Below, piece after piece: positions 1 to 12,720 of a DNA stretch of 64,000 nucleotides. The stretch spans positions 3,279,501 through 3,343,500 of the forward strand of contig CM055875.1 of assembly GCA_029582165.1 (NCBI GenBank), in the 5' to 3' direction. Origin of the DNA: Portulaca oleracea (lineage: Eukaryota > Streptophyta > Magnoliopsida > Caryophyllales > Portulacaceae). The notes below the pieces were generated by a model. The model was not told the DNA's origin and made no database searches. It saw only the letters and a list, made by a program, of their open reading frames with translations. The translations under genes were made by a program, and so were the position numbers. Every line of letters begins with the position of its first letter. The stretch's first letter is position 1.

Positions 1-1177
1 ATGGATTAAGATGAAGAGCAAGTTGCAAGGATAGTTTCTACTATCAAGTTATCTCCAAGATAACTACTACAAATTGCAATGATTGGTTCAAGGAAACAAA
101 AGTGTGGAGGAGTACATGAAGGAGTTTGAACATCTTCTTTGGCGTTGTGATCTCCAAGAGAATGAACCACAAACTTTGGTACATTTCTTGTATGGTCTTA
201 ATGATTGGATTCGCAATATTGTTGAGTTACATTCTTACCAATCTTTGGATGAGTTGAGTTCTTTGGCCTTAAAAGTAGAAAGGCAAAGAAAAGAATGGGG
301 TAAAGAGACCATGACAAAGTACCAAACATCCTACAAACCACCACAAAACACACGCCCATACACTCCACAACAAAGAACCCCATTTCCCACAAAACAACCA
401 AACCCAAAAGCTCCACAAAATCAACCCCCATCCATCCCTAATCCCCACGTCCAAGGAGCCAAACCTCTAGCCCCAAGAAGGTGTTTTCGTGGCCAAGGCT
501 TAGGTCATTATGCCTCGGAGTGTCCTAACAAAAGAGTTGTATCTTTGGTTGAATATCAAAGTGCTTTGTATGTTGAACTGTTGTATAATGAAAGTGAGAA
601 TGCAGAGGAAGTTGTTGGCACCATTAACGTGAGTGAGGTAGAAGTAGAGGAAGCGGATGAAAGAGAAATGTTGGCAGTAAGAAGGGCCTTGAGCGTTGCT
701 TGTGTACTAAACGAGCAAGAACAAAGGGAGAACATCTTTCATACAAGGTGTACTATTCAAGGTCAGGTGTGTTCTCTAATCATTGATGGCGGAAGTTGCA
801 CAAATGCCGCTTCAACAACCATGGTGAATAAGCTACAATTGGAGGTTAGTCCACACCCATCCCCCTACACAATTCAATGGCTAAGTCATGGGAAGGGAAC
901 TCGTGTGGTTCACCGTCTGCTTGTAAGTCTTTCCATTGGTAAAAACTACAAAGATTGTATTTGGTGTGATGTAATTGCAATGAATGCTTGTCATATTTTG
1001 CTTGGGAGACCTTGGCTTTTTGATAGGCATGTCACGCATGATGGGAGATCAAATACCTACACATTTGTTCTCAACAAAAAGAAAATCACTTTGGCTCCTC
1101 TCTCACCATCATCGATCATATGTCCCCAAGAACAACAACAACAAAAGGAGGAGACTAATATTGTGACCTTTATGTAG
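1..1177 (+). pseudogene. Gyp-1 gag C-terminal half and aspartic protease
   Basis: Gag would package the element's RNA and the protease would cut the polyprotein. The reading frame is open from about 83; an in-frame TGA just upstream (80-82) separates it from the rest of gag. Visible parts are the capsid motif around VQGNKSVEEYMKEFEHLLWR, a Pro/Gln-rich linker, a zinc knuckle at 482-523, and the protease with the motif IIDGGSCTN near 780-806 followed by HILLGRPWLFDR. The knuckle reads C-F-R-G where CX2CX4HX4C needs a second Cys; the Gly codon is at 491-493. Gyp-6 keeps that Cys, so this is a loss. The frame ends at a TAG (1175-1177) where Gyp-2 has a Lys codon, a single-base nonsense change, and pol resumes in the same frame directly after it. 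Confidence 0.88.
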
Positions 1178-2671
1178 TCCGAGTATCATGAGTTCCAAGA
1201 GCACAAAGATCTTATTCTAGCTAACTTGGAAGAGGAGGAAGCGTCCCCAACACATGAGCATTCTCGCCTCAAACCTCTTTCAGAACGTTTTCAACATTTG
1301 TTCCCAAAAGAGATGCCAAAGGGGTTGCCTCCAAGAAGGGATATTGAGCACAAAATTGATCTAGTTCCAGGTTCTATGCTCCCCAACAAACCGGCCTACC
1401 GAATGAATTTGAAAGAAGCTCAAGAAGTGCAAAGGCAAGTAGATGATCTTTTATCCAAAGGCTTGGTGCGTGAAAGTATGAGTCCATGTGTTGTTCCGGT
1501 TTTGCTTGTACCAAAGAAAGATGGGTCTCAACGTATGTGTATGGATTGCCGAGCCATAAATAAGATCACAATCAAGTATAGATTCCCAATACCACGTCTT
1601 GAGGATCTACTTGATGAGCTACATGGGAGTGTTGTGTTCTCCAAAGTTGATTTGAGGAGTGGATATCATCAAATCCGAATTCATGAAGGAGATGAGTGGA
1701 AGATGGCATTCAGAACGAAAGAAGGGTTATATGAGTGGCTTGTGATGCCATTTGGTCTTACAAATGCACCATCTACTTTTATGCGTCTTATGAATCATGT
1801 ATTGAAGCCTCTTATTGGCAAATGTGTTGTAGTTTACTTTGATGATATTCTTGTATATAGTAGAAGTGAAAAGGAGCATGTAAAAAATCTAGAGTTGGTC
1901 ATGTACATTTTTGAGAAGGAACAACTCTACGCCAACGTGGAGAAGTGCCACGTTTTCTCGTCCAAGATTGTGTTTCTTGGATATGTCCTTTCAAAAGATG
2001 GCATTCAAGTCGACAAGGAGAAGGTGAAAGCTATTCAAGAATGGCCTACACCCACGTCAATTCATGAGGTACGGAGTTTTCATGGTTTAGCTTCGTTTTA
2101 TAGAAGATTCTTAAGCAATTTTAGCTCCATTCTTGCACCTATGACCGAGTTGTTGAAAAGGAAAGAGTTTTCATGGAGTAAAGGTGCTAATGAAGCGTTT
2201 GAGTTGATTAATGAGAAATTATGTCATGCACCTATTCTTGCATTACCTTGTTTTGACAAAGTCTTTGAAGTTGATGTTAATGCAAGTGGAGTTAGAATTG
2301 GAGCCGTTTTATCTCAAGAGGGCCAACCACTTGCTTTCTTTAGCGAGAAATTGAATGAAGCCAAAAGGAAGTATAGCACATATGATAAGGAGTTCTATTC
2401 AATTATAAGAGCTCTTGAGCATTAGCGACATTATCTTCTAAGTGGTGAGTTCATTCTACATAGTGATCATGAGGCTCTAAAGTTCATTCAAGGGCAACAT
2501 AAGCTTAATCCAAGACACGCCAAATGGGTTGAGTACATACAAGCGTTTCATTTTGTCATAAGGCATAAAGCGGGTCATCTCAACAAAGGAGTGGATGCTT
2601 TATCAAGAAGGTACTTACTCACTCATGTTCTTGATTCAAGAGTCCTTGGTTTTGAGCATATTAAAGAGTAG
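1178..2671 (+). pseudogene. Gyp-1 reverse transcriptase and RNase H
   Basis: This section would copy element RNA into DNA and degrade the RNA strand. It continues in frame from gag-protease and is open from about 1178 to a TAG at 2423-2425, where related copies have Trp in LEHWRHYL. RT landmarks are [20 protein letters not shown], the [14 protein letters not shown] block, [15 protein letters not shown], and the catalytic box YFDDILVYS near 1837-1863. RNase H follows, with FEVDVNASG (the DA[ST]G motif is mutated to NASG) and, after the stop, LHSDHEALKFIQGQHKLNPR and the end motif DALSRRYLL. A second TAG at 2669-2671 replaces a Leu codon in KELYENDEDF. The gag and pol parts share one frame, as usual for this lineage. 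Confidence 0.9.
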
Positions 2672-4050
2672 TATGAAAATGATGAGGATTTCAAGGAGGT
2701 TTATGAGCTTTGCAAGAAGCATCCCCACCAACTCTTTCATATTGAGCATGGATTTCTTTCTAAGGGAAATCAACTATGTATCCCAAAGAGTAGCATTCGT
2801 GAGTGTTGATTAAGGAAGTCTATGGAGGATCTTTGGCCGGTCATTTTGGCATTGAGAAAACTTATTTGATGATGAAAGAGCATTATTTTTGGCCAAGCAT
2901 GATCAAATATGTAGAGCATATGGTTAAAAGGTGTAATACTTGCAATGTTTCGAAGGCTCACGCTTTACCACAAGGCTTGTACAGTCCTTTGCCTATTCCA
3001 CATAGTCCATGGGAAGATGTGAGTTTAGACTTCATTGTAGGTCTACCAAGAACTCAAAGAGGCAAGGATTCTATCATAGTGGTTGTTGATAGGTTTTCAA
3101 AGATGGCACATTTCATTCCATGCCATACCACCTATGATGCTGCTAAAGTTGCAAATCTATATTTGGAAGAAGTGGTGAAGTTACATAGTATTCCAAAGAC
3201 CATGGTGAGTGACAGAGATTCAAAGTTCCTAAGTCATTTTTAGCTTACATTGTGGAAGAAGCTTGGTACAAAGTTGAAGTTTAGCACCGCAAGTCATCCA
3301 CAAACGGATGGACAAACCGAAGTAACCAACCATACTTTGGGAGCTTTACTTCGAGTATTGGTGAGGAAAGACAAGAAAGGGTTGGATACTCTTCTTTGTC
3401 ACGCTGAATTTTCCTTCAATAGAAGTCCAAGCAAAGCCACGGGTTTGTCACCTTTTCAAGTGGTTTATGGAAGGAACCCTCTCCAACCTATGGATCTCAC
3501 ACCTATTTCTACATCAACAAAGTTTAGCTTTGAAGCTAACAAAAGGGTTGAAGAGATTAAGAAGCTACATGAAGAAGTTCGTGAGAAAATATTAAAGTAT
3601 ACACAAGATGTAGCTAGTAGAGTGAATAGAACAAGGAAGAAGGTTATATTTGAGCCGGGAGATCTTGTTTGGATTCACTTGGAGAAAAGAAAGATTTCCT
3701 TCTAAGAGGAAAGGTAAGCTAGCACCAAGAGGAGATGGAGCTTATGAAGTTTTGAAAGGATTGGTGACAATGCTTATAAACTACAACTTGGTGAAGACTA
3801 TGAAGGAAGTTGTACTTTCAACGTGAGTGATCTTAAGCCCTACTATGGAGGTGAAGAAGAACTTCCTAGTTTGAGGACAAACTCTTCTCAACTAGGGGGT
3901 AATGATGTAGATTTGGTCCCAAATATACATCATGGGAGCCAAATAATCGATTACATGGACAAGGAGCATCATTCACTCATGTCTCTCACACAAACGAATA
4001 GCTTCATCAAGGGTAGCTTCGTAATTTGCTCTATATCTCAAGAACCATGA
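2672..4050 (+). pseudogene. Gyp-1 integrase, running into the 3' LTR
   Basis: Integrase would insert the DNA copy into the genome. The zinc-binding HHCC region (GGSLAGHF to KRCNTCN) and the catalytic core ([17 protein letters not shown], then [11 protein letters not shown] and [12 protein letters not shown]) are clear. A one-base loss near 2800 shifts the frame. The shifted frame is open from 2803 to a TAG at 3241-3243 that replaces Trp, and again from 3250 to about 3705, where another frameshift interrupts the C-terminal region at IHLEKRK. The tail SDLKPYYGGEEELPSLRTN is open from 3823 and continues past the LTR boundary at 3903 to a stop at 4048-4050, so about 49 codons of pol lie inside the LTR. 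No chromodomain motif is recognisable. Confidence 0.88.
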
Positions 4051-4748
4051 AGATATTGTGGAACTCATCCTAGAGCCGATTGTTCTACATCAAAGGAGTT
4101 TCACAATGGTTTTTGAATCTTGCAGTTTGGTGAAGAAACGAGCAAGTTATCATAGTTTTAATCTAGCTTATGTACATTTGTTTCTTTATAATGTCACACT
4201 TGTATAGGATGATGTAAGCTAGATCCTTTGTTGTTTCTTGTATTTCACACGCCAAGGGGGTTCTCAAATACTATAAATAGATCCCTTGGGTGCCTTGTAA
4301 ACACATCTCATTCAATAACATCAATACAAATCAAACACAACATGATGTTGTTTTCTCTCTAGCTTTTGTGCTAGTTTTTCGTTTCTCTTGAGGGAGATTC
4401 GTTCCATCTCTACTTCTAGCCTTGGGATGGCATCCCTTGATGGTGAAAGTTAGAATTGAAGAGTTCCTAGAGGTGGTGTGCCTATATCCTCGTGGGAGTC
4501 TTCAAACGCCATTATCGGTCGTTCATCCATTCATTCAATCATCCATCATTCGTTCAACAAGCATTCATCATTCAAACATCAAACGTTCATCATATTTGGT
4601 AAACGATTTCCTATCTTGATTCGTTTTCCATCTTATTTCATTGAGCTTAGTTGATCCTTAAGAACTTTGAGAAGGAAGATTCTCATCTCGTTCATAAAGA
4701 TCCTGAATTCTATGTGTAATGAGATACCTTTGATCCCATTATACATCG
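3903..4748 (+). repeat. 3' LTR of Gyp-1
   Basis: The LTR begins TGATGTAGATTTGG directly after the purine tract CTAGGGGGTAA (about 3891-3902). It ends CCATTATACATCG, a CG in place of the usual CA; the next bases are SAT repeat DNA. A TATA box (TATAAATA) sits at 4272-4279. The first 30 bp form an inverted repeat that itself ends in TACATCA. Confidence 0.87.
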
Positions 4749-7700
4749 TGGCGTCATCGGCGACATCCGGTATTTACATCCAATGATCGTGTCGCCGATC
4801 GCGATGACATTGTCGGCGACATGAAGCGGCGACATCGCAGCGACAATGTCGACGATAGCGGCGACAACGGTGTCGGCGACGATAAGTGACAATAACAATA
4901 ACTTTTCCGTGGCTTTCGTTCGTGCGCTTGGGATGAAACTTGGCGGGCTGCTGCCCTATGTTTTCTAAGGGTTTTCCGTGATTTTTCTGGACTTTTTCCA
5001 GGATGCTTAGGCCGGGCCTCGGGACGCTCTAAGTCGCCCTGGTACCGGGACACTCCTTCAGCTTCCGCTCGTTCGCTTTCCCTTAAATTTTGTAGATCAT
5101 TTCCTCGTCTCATTTAGCTATTTTACAGTATTTTTAATGATTTTTTGGAGCCTTCTTTCGTCTCCTCCTGTGCCCGCTCGGGAAAAAGAGATCTCGGGCC
5201 TAAAACCCAAGGCATCCGACGTCGAATGTGCAAAATAATTTGCAGTCCACTTCCCATTGATTTTTAAGGATTTCAGAAACTTGCCATGCATTTTTCTGAT
5301 TTTTCTACCATTTTTTGGAATATTTTCCGTTTTCGCAAAAAGAAAATTATATAGAATAACCCGGGTAGTAAAAAAATTCCAAAAAATGTATTTTAGTAAA
5401 TTAACATTATTATCCACCCAGGGGTATCCTCGAAAAATATTTGAAAAATCTAGAACTCAAAAAAAGGTCAGGCCCATTTATTCGTCAAAAGTGTGTACAC
5501 TGGCCGTAGATAGAGTTATTCACTTAAAGCACTTTAGAGGGGAGACTCTTGGCAAGGGCTGGGGCAGCGACAATGCCGGATCGGCGACGATGGCGACACA
5601 TCACCGTGTCATTTGTCCCGTCCGCGATCCTCGTACGCCCACGGGCATACTCGAGCGAACGTGGTTCGACACCGACCCCGTGTTCGAGCCCGGCCTCCGG
5701 ACATGCTCGGTGCCCCCGTGCGTGCATTATAATCAAAGACACAGGGCACAAAGCACAAGGACACAGGGGCGCGGCGGCGGACTCGGCGAACTTGGCGGAA
5801 CTTGGCAGAACAGGCGAAGAAAGGGGGGGAGGGATATGCTATGGCGGGCCCGCCCCCGCCACGTGCCCCTCTTGCGAGGTGCGGGTGGGCTCCGCGTCCG
5901 GTAAAGCATCGGACGCCGAGACGAGGCGGTGTGGCAAATTGAGTATCGGCTAATGAAACGTGAGCCGGGCTATGCCGGTGACTGTCGACGGACAACGCAT
6001 GCGTCCTTCGTCAGATGCCAAGCGTCCCGCCCGAGCACAGCGCCGGACGACAGTGAGCGACACAATCGTCGATAGCCGGCCCGCGACAGTGTCGACGCCA
6101 TTGTGACAGCGTCGATGGCGACCATCATCAATGTCGGCGACATCGCGGCGATGTCGTCAACGATGTCGTCGCCGGCAGCGTGGACGGCCGACGGCAGCGG
6201 CAATGATGTCGGCGACATCGCGGCAATGTCGTCGGCGATCGGCGGCCGACGACAACCGGCCGGCGATGTCGTTGGCGGCCAGCGGCGCCGTCGGCGACAA
6301 CATCGCGGCGACGGCGTCGTGACAGCAATGTGGCGATCGGCCGACGGCGGCAATGATGTCATCGGCGATCGGCGACGCGCCGATGACGGCCCGGCGATGT
6401 CGGCGACATCTGCGATAGTGTCGTCGGAAGCGGCAGCGGCGCCGGCGACAACTGCGGCGATGTCGTCGGCGGCCAGCGATGTCCACGACGCTGCGGCGAT
6501 GTCGTCGGCGGCAGCGGCATCGTCCACGACATTGGGACAATGTCGACCTCGGCGGTGCCAGCGGCGACGCGTGACGCGGGCGGGCGGCGATGTCGGCGAC
6601 AACTGCGATAGTGTCGGCGGGCGGTGTCGGCGATGTCGACGGCGATTGTCGACGACACTGAGTGAAAACGATTTTCCGTGTTTGTCGTTCTTGCGCTTGG
6701 GATGAAACTTGGCGGCCTGCTTCCTTTTGTTTTTTAAGGGTTTTCCGTGATTTTTTTGGATTTTTTCCGGGATGTTATGGCCGGGCCTCGGGACGCTCTA
6801 AGTCGTCCCGGTACCGGGACACTTCTTCAACTTCTGCTCCTCTATTTTCCCACAAATTTTGCAGATCATTTCCTTGTACCATTTAGCTATTTTACAGTAT
6901 TTTTAATGATTTTTTGGAGCCTTCCTTCGTCTCCTCTCGTGCCCGCTCGGGAAAAAGCGATCTCAGGCGTAAAACCCGAGGCATCCGACGTCGGATGTGC
7001 AAATTAATTTGCATTCCACTTTTCCTTGATTTTAAGGATTTTATAAACTTGCCTTGCATTTTTCTGATTTTTCTACGATCTTTTGGAATTTTTTCCGTTT
7101 CGCAAAAACAAAATTATATAAAATAACCCGGGAAGCGAAAAAATTCCGAAAAATGTATTTTAGTAAATTAACATTATTATCCACCCAGGGGTATCCTCGG
7201 AAAATATTGGAAAAATCTAGAACTCAAAAAAAGGTCATGTCCATTTATTTGTCAAAAGTGTGTACATTGGCCGTAGATGGAGTTATTCACTTAAAGCTCT
7301 TTAGAGGGGAGGTGCTTGGCAAGGGTTGGGGCAGCGAAAATTCCAGGGACCGTCGACGACAGTGAGCGACACTATCCACCGTGTCATTTGTCCCGTCCGC
7401 GATCCTCGTACGCCCACGCGCATGCTTGAGCGAACGTGGTTCGACACCGACCTCGCGTTCGAGCCCATCCCCCAGACATGCTCGGTGCCCCCGCGCGCGC
7501 ATTATAATCAAAGACACATGGCACAGGGCACAGGGACACAGGGGCGCGGTGGCGGACTTGACGAAACAGGCGAAGAAAAGGGGGGGAGGGATATGTTGTG
7601 GCGGGCACGTGCCCCTCTTGCTAGGCGCGGGTGGGCTCCATGACCGGTGAAGCATCGGACGCCGATACGAGGCGGCGCGGCAAATCCAGTGTCAGTTAAT

Positions 7701-7999
7701 GAAAAGTGAGCCGGGCAATGCCGCCGACAGTGGAAAGACAACGCATGCGTCCTTCGTCGGATGCCAAGCGTCCCGCCCGAGCACCGCGCCAGACGACAAC
7801 GAGCGACACAGTCGTCGACATCCCGCCCGCGACAGTGTCGATGCCATTGCGACAGCGTCGACGGAAGCCAGCGACATTGTCGACGACACTGCGACAGTGT
7901 CGACGGCAGCCAGCAACATTGCCGACGACACTGCAACAGTGTTGTCGCCAGCCAGGGACGCGGTCGACGGCAGCCAACAACAGTGTCGACGACACTCAG
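4749..7999. repeat. SAT array 1: long-monomer tandem repeat, about 1.75-kb units
   Basis: Two successive units can be read. Block A starts at about 4898 and 6668 (TTTTCCGTG, then TTGGGATGAAACTTGGCG), giving a period near 1,770 bp. Block B includes CTAGAACTCAAAAAAAGGTC (5451 and 7215), block C TGTCATTTGTCCCGTCCGCG (5608 and 7381), and block D GCGTCCTTCGTC then AAGCGTCCCGCCCGAGCAC. Block E is a GC-rich minisatellite. No protein domain is recognised. The many overlapping open frames on both strands come from high GC and few stops. Gyp-1 is inserted on its left and the retroelement at 8000 on its right. Confidence 0.8.
6085..6660. repeat. Block E minisatellite of SAT
   Basis: Degenerate 15-21-bp tandem motifs built on GCGGCGATGTCGGCGACA, very rich in CpG and short palindromes such as GTCGAC. 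The same block lies at 7800-7999, 18185-18755, 19900-20485 and 31775-32290, always just before block A (or before the inserted LTR at 8000). Unit order and length differ among copies, typical of slippage and unequal exchange. Confidence 0.75.
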
Positions 8000-10900
8000 T
8001 GTAACGCCCTGGAAATTTAATTCTAAACTTAACGGTCAAAGTCAACCGTTGACTGACATTAACAGCGGAAGAATAATTTTTTTTCCTTCTTAATTGGGCG
8101 TTACTTCCGTATCCCCAAAGGAATACAAGGCAAGAAAGGAAAAACTAACAACTAATCATTTATTTACTTAAATTTAATAAACAAAAGAACTTTCAAATTC
8201 TAGAACATAAGCTAAACATATCCTCAAAACTAACTTCGTCATCCTCACTGCTAGTTCCCGTTCCCATTATAGAATGCATCACCTGAAAACAAAACATTTA
8301 AAACATGAGTATGACTCAATAATGTCTACCCCTAACCGTCAAAACAATTTGAAATCCATTTCAATTCATTTTTGGGGGAGAAGTGAACAAGTCAAATCTT
8401 TTTAAAAAAAACACTTTCTTTCCCAACCAACCATAACCATCTTTCAGAATTATTAAGCGGGCGGACCTTGCTTATTTGGCCCTCGAAGTCCAATGACTTC
8501 GCTATAAATATATCTCAATCTCATCACAATCTCAATCTCAACATCAATCTCAATCAATCACAATCTCAATCATACGGATGGCCATCCATTTCACACACGT
8601 GCATATAACTAACCCCGGGGAAGTAGCACTTATCAGGCATCCCCTGATCTCTTGACAACCTCCCTGCAAGGACAGATCCTGGTCTATGGGGCGTTGCCCG
8701 AACCCGCATTTACGTCACATATGAATTATTAATCAGGTTTAATAACCACATCATTCCAAACTCAATCAGTCCAATCCCAGTTTCCAAAACCATTTCCAAA
8801 TCACACATAAAAGGCTATCCAAGTTTTACCAACTCAAAAGAACATAAGCCATACCCAAAATAGACAGCCAATTTTCACAATAAAATCCCCTTTCGGGATG
8901 CCATTTCCAAAAATATATTAAAACCATAAAACACATAAAGCACATCCCAGTGGGGTTTAGGACATAGACATTACCTGGAAATTCTTCTCCTTACTTCAGA
9001 ACACACTTGAGCTCACTAGATCGAACGATTTAGAAAGCGCCTAAAAAATAACGAAATTTCTAAAATTAAAAACGTGTCGTATGGAGTTAACGCAATCTAA
9101 TTTCTTCCTAACCCACCCCTAGGAACACTATAGGGTTCCCATCATTCATAAATTAACATTTTAAATATATCTCACATTATCAAACTATCACATATCACAA
9201 CACTTCCATATGACAATCAATTGAATAGTTTACACATAACAACACATTTATTCACAAGAAATAACTGGACAGATTGCAACGTCTGGATAAAACGAACCAT
9301 AAGTTTACTTTCCGACATTCTATGGGTATGGTTTTGGACTTGCTGGAAACCTCGGGATGTCTACTAAAACTCTTATGTTGACTACGAGACCTAAAACAGA
9401 CTCTAAAATCCTCAAAAACGGTCATCCATCCAAACTGTCCAGATCTGGCCCAGGTCTGGTAATCGGGAAATAACTCGACTTATACAACTCCAAAGTCCGA
9501 TCCGCAAAATTCCTATGAAAGCTAACACCCTAAGGTATTTCTAGACCGAACGATAGGGCTAAATAATAACTACACAATAAATGGTGTCTAATATCGTACG
9601 ACTCATAAATTCTGTCCAACTGATTGGGTTTTTATTTCGGGATTTTCGATCCTAGTTCCAACAATACTATCTCGGAACTCCAAATTGAGGTTCTAACCAG
9701 CCTACTAGGGTCCACTACTTCCCTTTTCACTCTCATAGCACAACTAAGGTCAATTTACACATATACTAACATAAATTGCCACAATAACATATTAATTCTC
9801 AATCAAACACATAAACCAAAAAAATTCACCCTAATAACCGAAATAAAATGAACGAAGCATGGATCCCTAAACATCGAAACACACAAGGGACCAGCAAGAT
9901 ACTGTATTACCATAATATAAACAATTTAAAACCTTTTTAAGTAAAGGGAAATCGATAATAACGTAATAATAAAATCGCCATGTAATAATAATAGAATAAT
10001 AATGAATACGTAAAGCTTGAAACTTTAATACATATAATACACCATAAAACTTATAAAACAGTAAAAGGAGTTTTAAAACACTCTTTAGGTAATTATCACA
10101 TAGTTTTTCATATAAAACCGTTACTAAGTTTAAAAATCTAATAACTCATATAATAAAACTAAAATTAAACGATTTACTTAGGAATATGAAAATAAATGAT
10201 ATTAAAACAATGAATACACTTAATTAATCAAATCAACACGCATGAATTCAAACATAAACATCAAAACTAAGCTAAATAACTATATGTAATAGCAAAAAAA
10301 CATAATTTACCTCATAAACTCATGCATGAATATACTGACAGTAATAATGACCAACGTAGACTAAAATAACAATGAATGAAACTGATGAGACAAACATAGA
10401 GTAGGGTTTGGGTTTTTACGCAAAAACTGGACAGAATTAACGGCATAACGGACGGCGATCGGGGCTCCGGTGACAAGGGTCACGGTGGTTGGCGGAGTCA
10501 TGGTGGTAATCGGGCTCGAAGCCAACAGCGACTGCAAGCAGCGGTGGCTTGTTTCTTCGCGTCGGGGCGGTTTCCGGTGATGACAGGGTTGAGCGCCGGT
10601 CACAATCGTCGGCGGCAACTGGGCAGCGGCGATGGTGGCCTGACGGTGGTGAGAGAGAGAGAGAGGGACGAAGGGAAGAGAATAAAGAGAGAAGGTGAGC
10701 GTTGTGGTCGCTACGGTGGTCGAAGCGGTTACAGGCGATGGTCGGTGGTGGCTGCTGGCGGTTGTTGGGATCCACGGTAGAAGAACGAGAGAAGAAGAGG
10801 GTGGGGTTTTAGGGTTTTTAGGTTTAGGTTAATTAGGAGTAGTTTAAGAAATTAAACAACTTAATTAACTTAATTAAATAAATAAAACTTGGGCAATACT

Positions 10901-11285
10901 CATGTAACCGTCCACTAGCACAAATTTAGGGAAAATTAAAAAAAAACAATATTAATAATAAGATTAAATAATACTAATAATAATAATAATAGAAGCAAGA
11001 AATAGTAATATTAATAATAGTAGTAACAATAATAGTATTAATAATAATACTAAAAAAAATCCAATAATTAATTAAATAAAACTAACACAAACTCATCGAA
11101 TTTACCAAAATACCCCTATTCCCATGCATAAGCATGCACGTAGAAAAGACTATATTACCCTTAATAATCCAACGACAGTCCTATGAGCTCAAGTGTTAAC
11201 AGTTTAAACACAACAATAATTAACGGACATAAAATACTACTAACGACGTAACGGTAATTATACTCGGATTTTCCGGGGTTTTACA
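8000..11285 (-). repeat. LTR copy 1 (3' LTR in minus orientation)
   Basis: It is 3,286 bp, with TGTAACGCCC at the left edge and GGGGTTTTACA at the right edge. The left junction interrupts SAT block E at CACTCAG. It holds an uninterrupted copy of the site where the Helitron sits in LTR copy 2 (ACAATATTAATAATAAG near 10948). A CpG-rich patch at 10440-10780 opens short frames in several phases; no domain is recognised. Trinucleotide AAT/TAA runs occupy about 10949-11060. Confidence 0.82.
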
Positions 11286-11925
11286 TCGTTACCCCCTTAA
11301 AAGAAGTTTCGTCCTTGAAACTTAAACTCAAAACCAACGGTCTGCCTGACGGAACGAACGATGGCTTTACCCCAAAACTCAAGGTTTTACATCATTACCC
11401 TCTTCAAAAGAGTTTCGTCCTCGAAACTCGACAAACCTTATGATTTGGATAGCTGCAGATACTTTGATCTCATCTTCTCCTTGGCTTTCTCGATGACTTC
11501 AGTTGTAGAATTGTTCTCCCGTTGCATTTTTACTACAAGGACGGTATTTCTTCGAAGCTGCTTCTCTTCATAATCTAGAATCTCAAACAGCTACTCCTCG
11601 TGGGTAGAGAATCCTCGTCGGGGTCTTCTTCTGGTTCCAGGCCCTCCTTGGGGCTCTGTGCCATATCCTCCCTGGGATACTGGTATTATTGAGAAGCTAG
11701 AGTCGGGTACTCATAGCAAAGGCGGCGGTATGCCATCCAACATATGTCAACCACAACCAAAAACACATGCAATTTTAACAATAAAAGAAACAAAGAAAAA
11801 AAAAACACACATCCCATTCCCCCAACCTACACTCATCACTCCGAACGTAGCTTCCTAAGCTCTAACTAAAGCCTAATAGACACTTAGGAGCTACCAGGTC
11901 GTAACCTAGAGCTATGATACCATTC
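11286..11925 (-). other. Interior of the large-LTR element: purine tract, pol tail remnant and PBS
   Basis: On the minus strand the right edge gives a primer-binding site and the left edge gives CTTTTAAGGGGGTAACGA, a classic polypurine tract, next to the LTR. Close to it the minus strand can encode VEFRGRNSFEEGNDVK, like the C-terminus of chromovirus pol, and a second, more mutated copy of that tail lies next to the tract (known family feature, inferred here). Nothing else of gag or pol is seen in 640 bp. Confidence 0.7.
11911..11922 (-). other. Primer-binding site of the large-LTR element
   Basis: The minus strand reads TGGTATCATAGC three bases from the LTR end. It matches the initiator-Met tRNA-type site TGGTATCAGAGC with one mismatch. 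Confidence 0.75.
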
Positions 11926-12557
11926 TGTAACGCCCTGGAAATTTAATTATATACTTAACGGTCAAAATCGAACGTCGACTGACATTAACAGCGGAAGACT
12001 CTTTTTTTTCCTTCTTAATTGGGCGTTACTTCCGTATCCCCAAAGGAATACAAGGCAAGAAAGGAAAAACAAACAACTAATCATTTATTTACTTCAATTT
12101 AATAAACAAAAGAACTTTCAAATTCTAGAACATAAGCTAAACATATCCTCAAAACTAACTTCGTCGTCCTCACTGCTAGTTCCCGTTCCTATCATAGAAT
12201 GCATCACCTGAAAATAAAACATTTAAAAACATGAGAATGACTCAATAATGTCTACCCCTAACCGTCAAAACAATTTGAAATCCATTTCAATTAATTTTTG
12301 GGGGAGAAGTGAACAAGTCAAATCTTTTTAAAAAAAAACACTTTCTTTCCCAACCAACCATAACCATCTTTCAGAATTATTAAGCGGGCGGACCTTGCTT
12401 ATTTGGCCCTCGAAGTCCAATGACTTCGCTATAAATATATCTCAATCTCATCACAATCTCAATCTCAACATCAATCTCAATCAATCACAATCTCAATCAT
12501 ACGGATGGCCATCCATTTCACACACGTGCATATAACTAACCCCGGGGAAGTAGAACT

Positions 12558-12720
12558 TATCAGGCATCCCTGATCTCTTGACAACCTCCCTGCAGGAACA
12601 GATCCTGGTCTATGGAGCATTGCCCAAACACACAACCATATCAGGGCATCCCCTGATCTCTTGACAACCTCCCTGCAGGAACAGATCCTGGTCTATGGGG
12701 CGTTGCCCGAACCCGCATTT
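12558..12720. repeat. Local tandem duplication in LTR copy 2
   Basis: The segment from TATCAGGCATCC through GATCTCTTGACAACCTCCC and GGTCTATGG occurs twice, about 81 bp apart. LTR copy 1 has it once near 8633-8710. It therefore arose after the two LTRs separated, or was lost from copy 1. Confidence 0.75.

Larger units (their letters stand above)
1..4748 (+). mobile_element. Gyp-1: Ty3/gypsy LTR retrotransposon, 5' part outside the window
   Basis: Gag, protease, reverse transcriptase, RNase H and integrase homology follow in the Ty3/gypsy order, then a purine tract and an 846-bp LTR that abuts SAT repeat DNA. The 5' LTR, primer-binding site and the start of gag lie before position 1. The coding region carries at least four in-frame stops and two frameshifts, so the copy is dead. 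Its nearest relative in the window is Gyp-2 on the minus strand. Confidence 0.93.

Noticed and set aside
5524..8093. Many overlapping frames of 60-210 codons on both strands in SAT (also 17717-21575 and 31654-32330)
   Set aside because: They occur in five or six phases at once, follow CpG-rich simple repeats, change frame between SAT copies and show no domain. They are products of few stop codons.
10803..10832. Telomere-like TTTTAGGGTTTTTAGG (also 14929-14955)
   Set aside because: Only two or three imperfect units, and both are the same position in two LTR copies; no telomere array.
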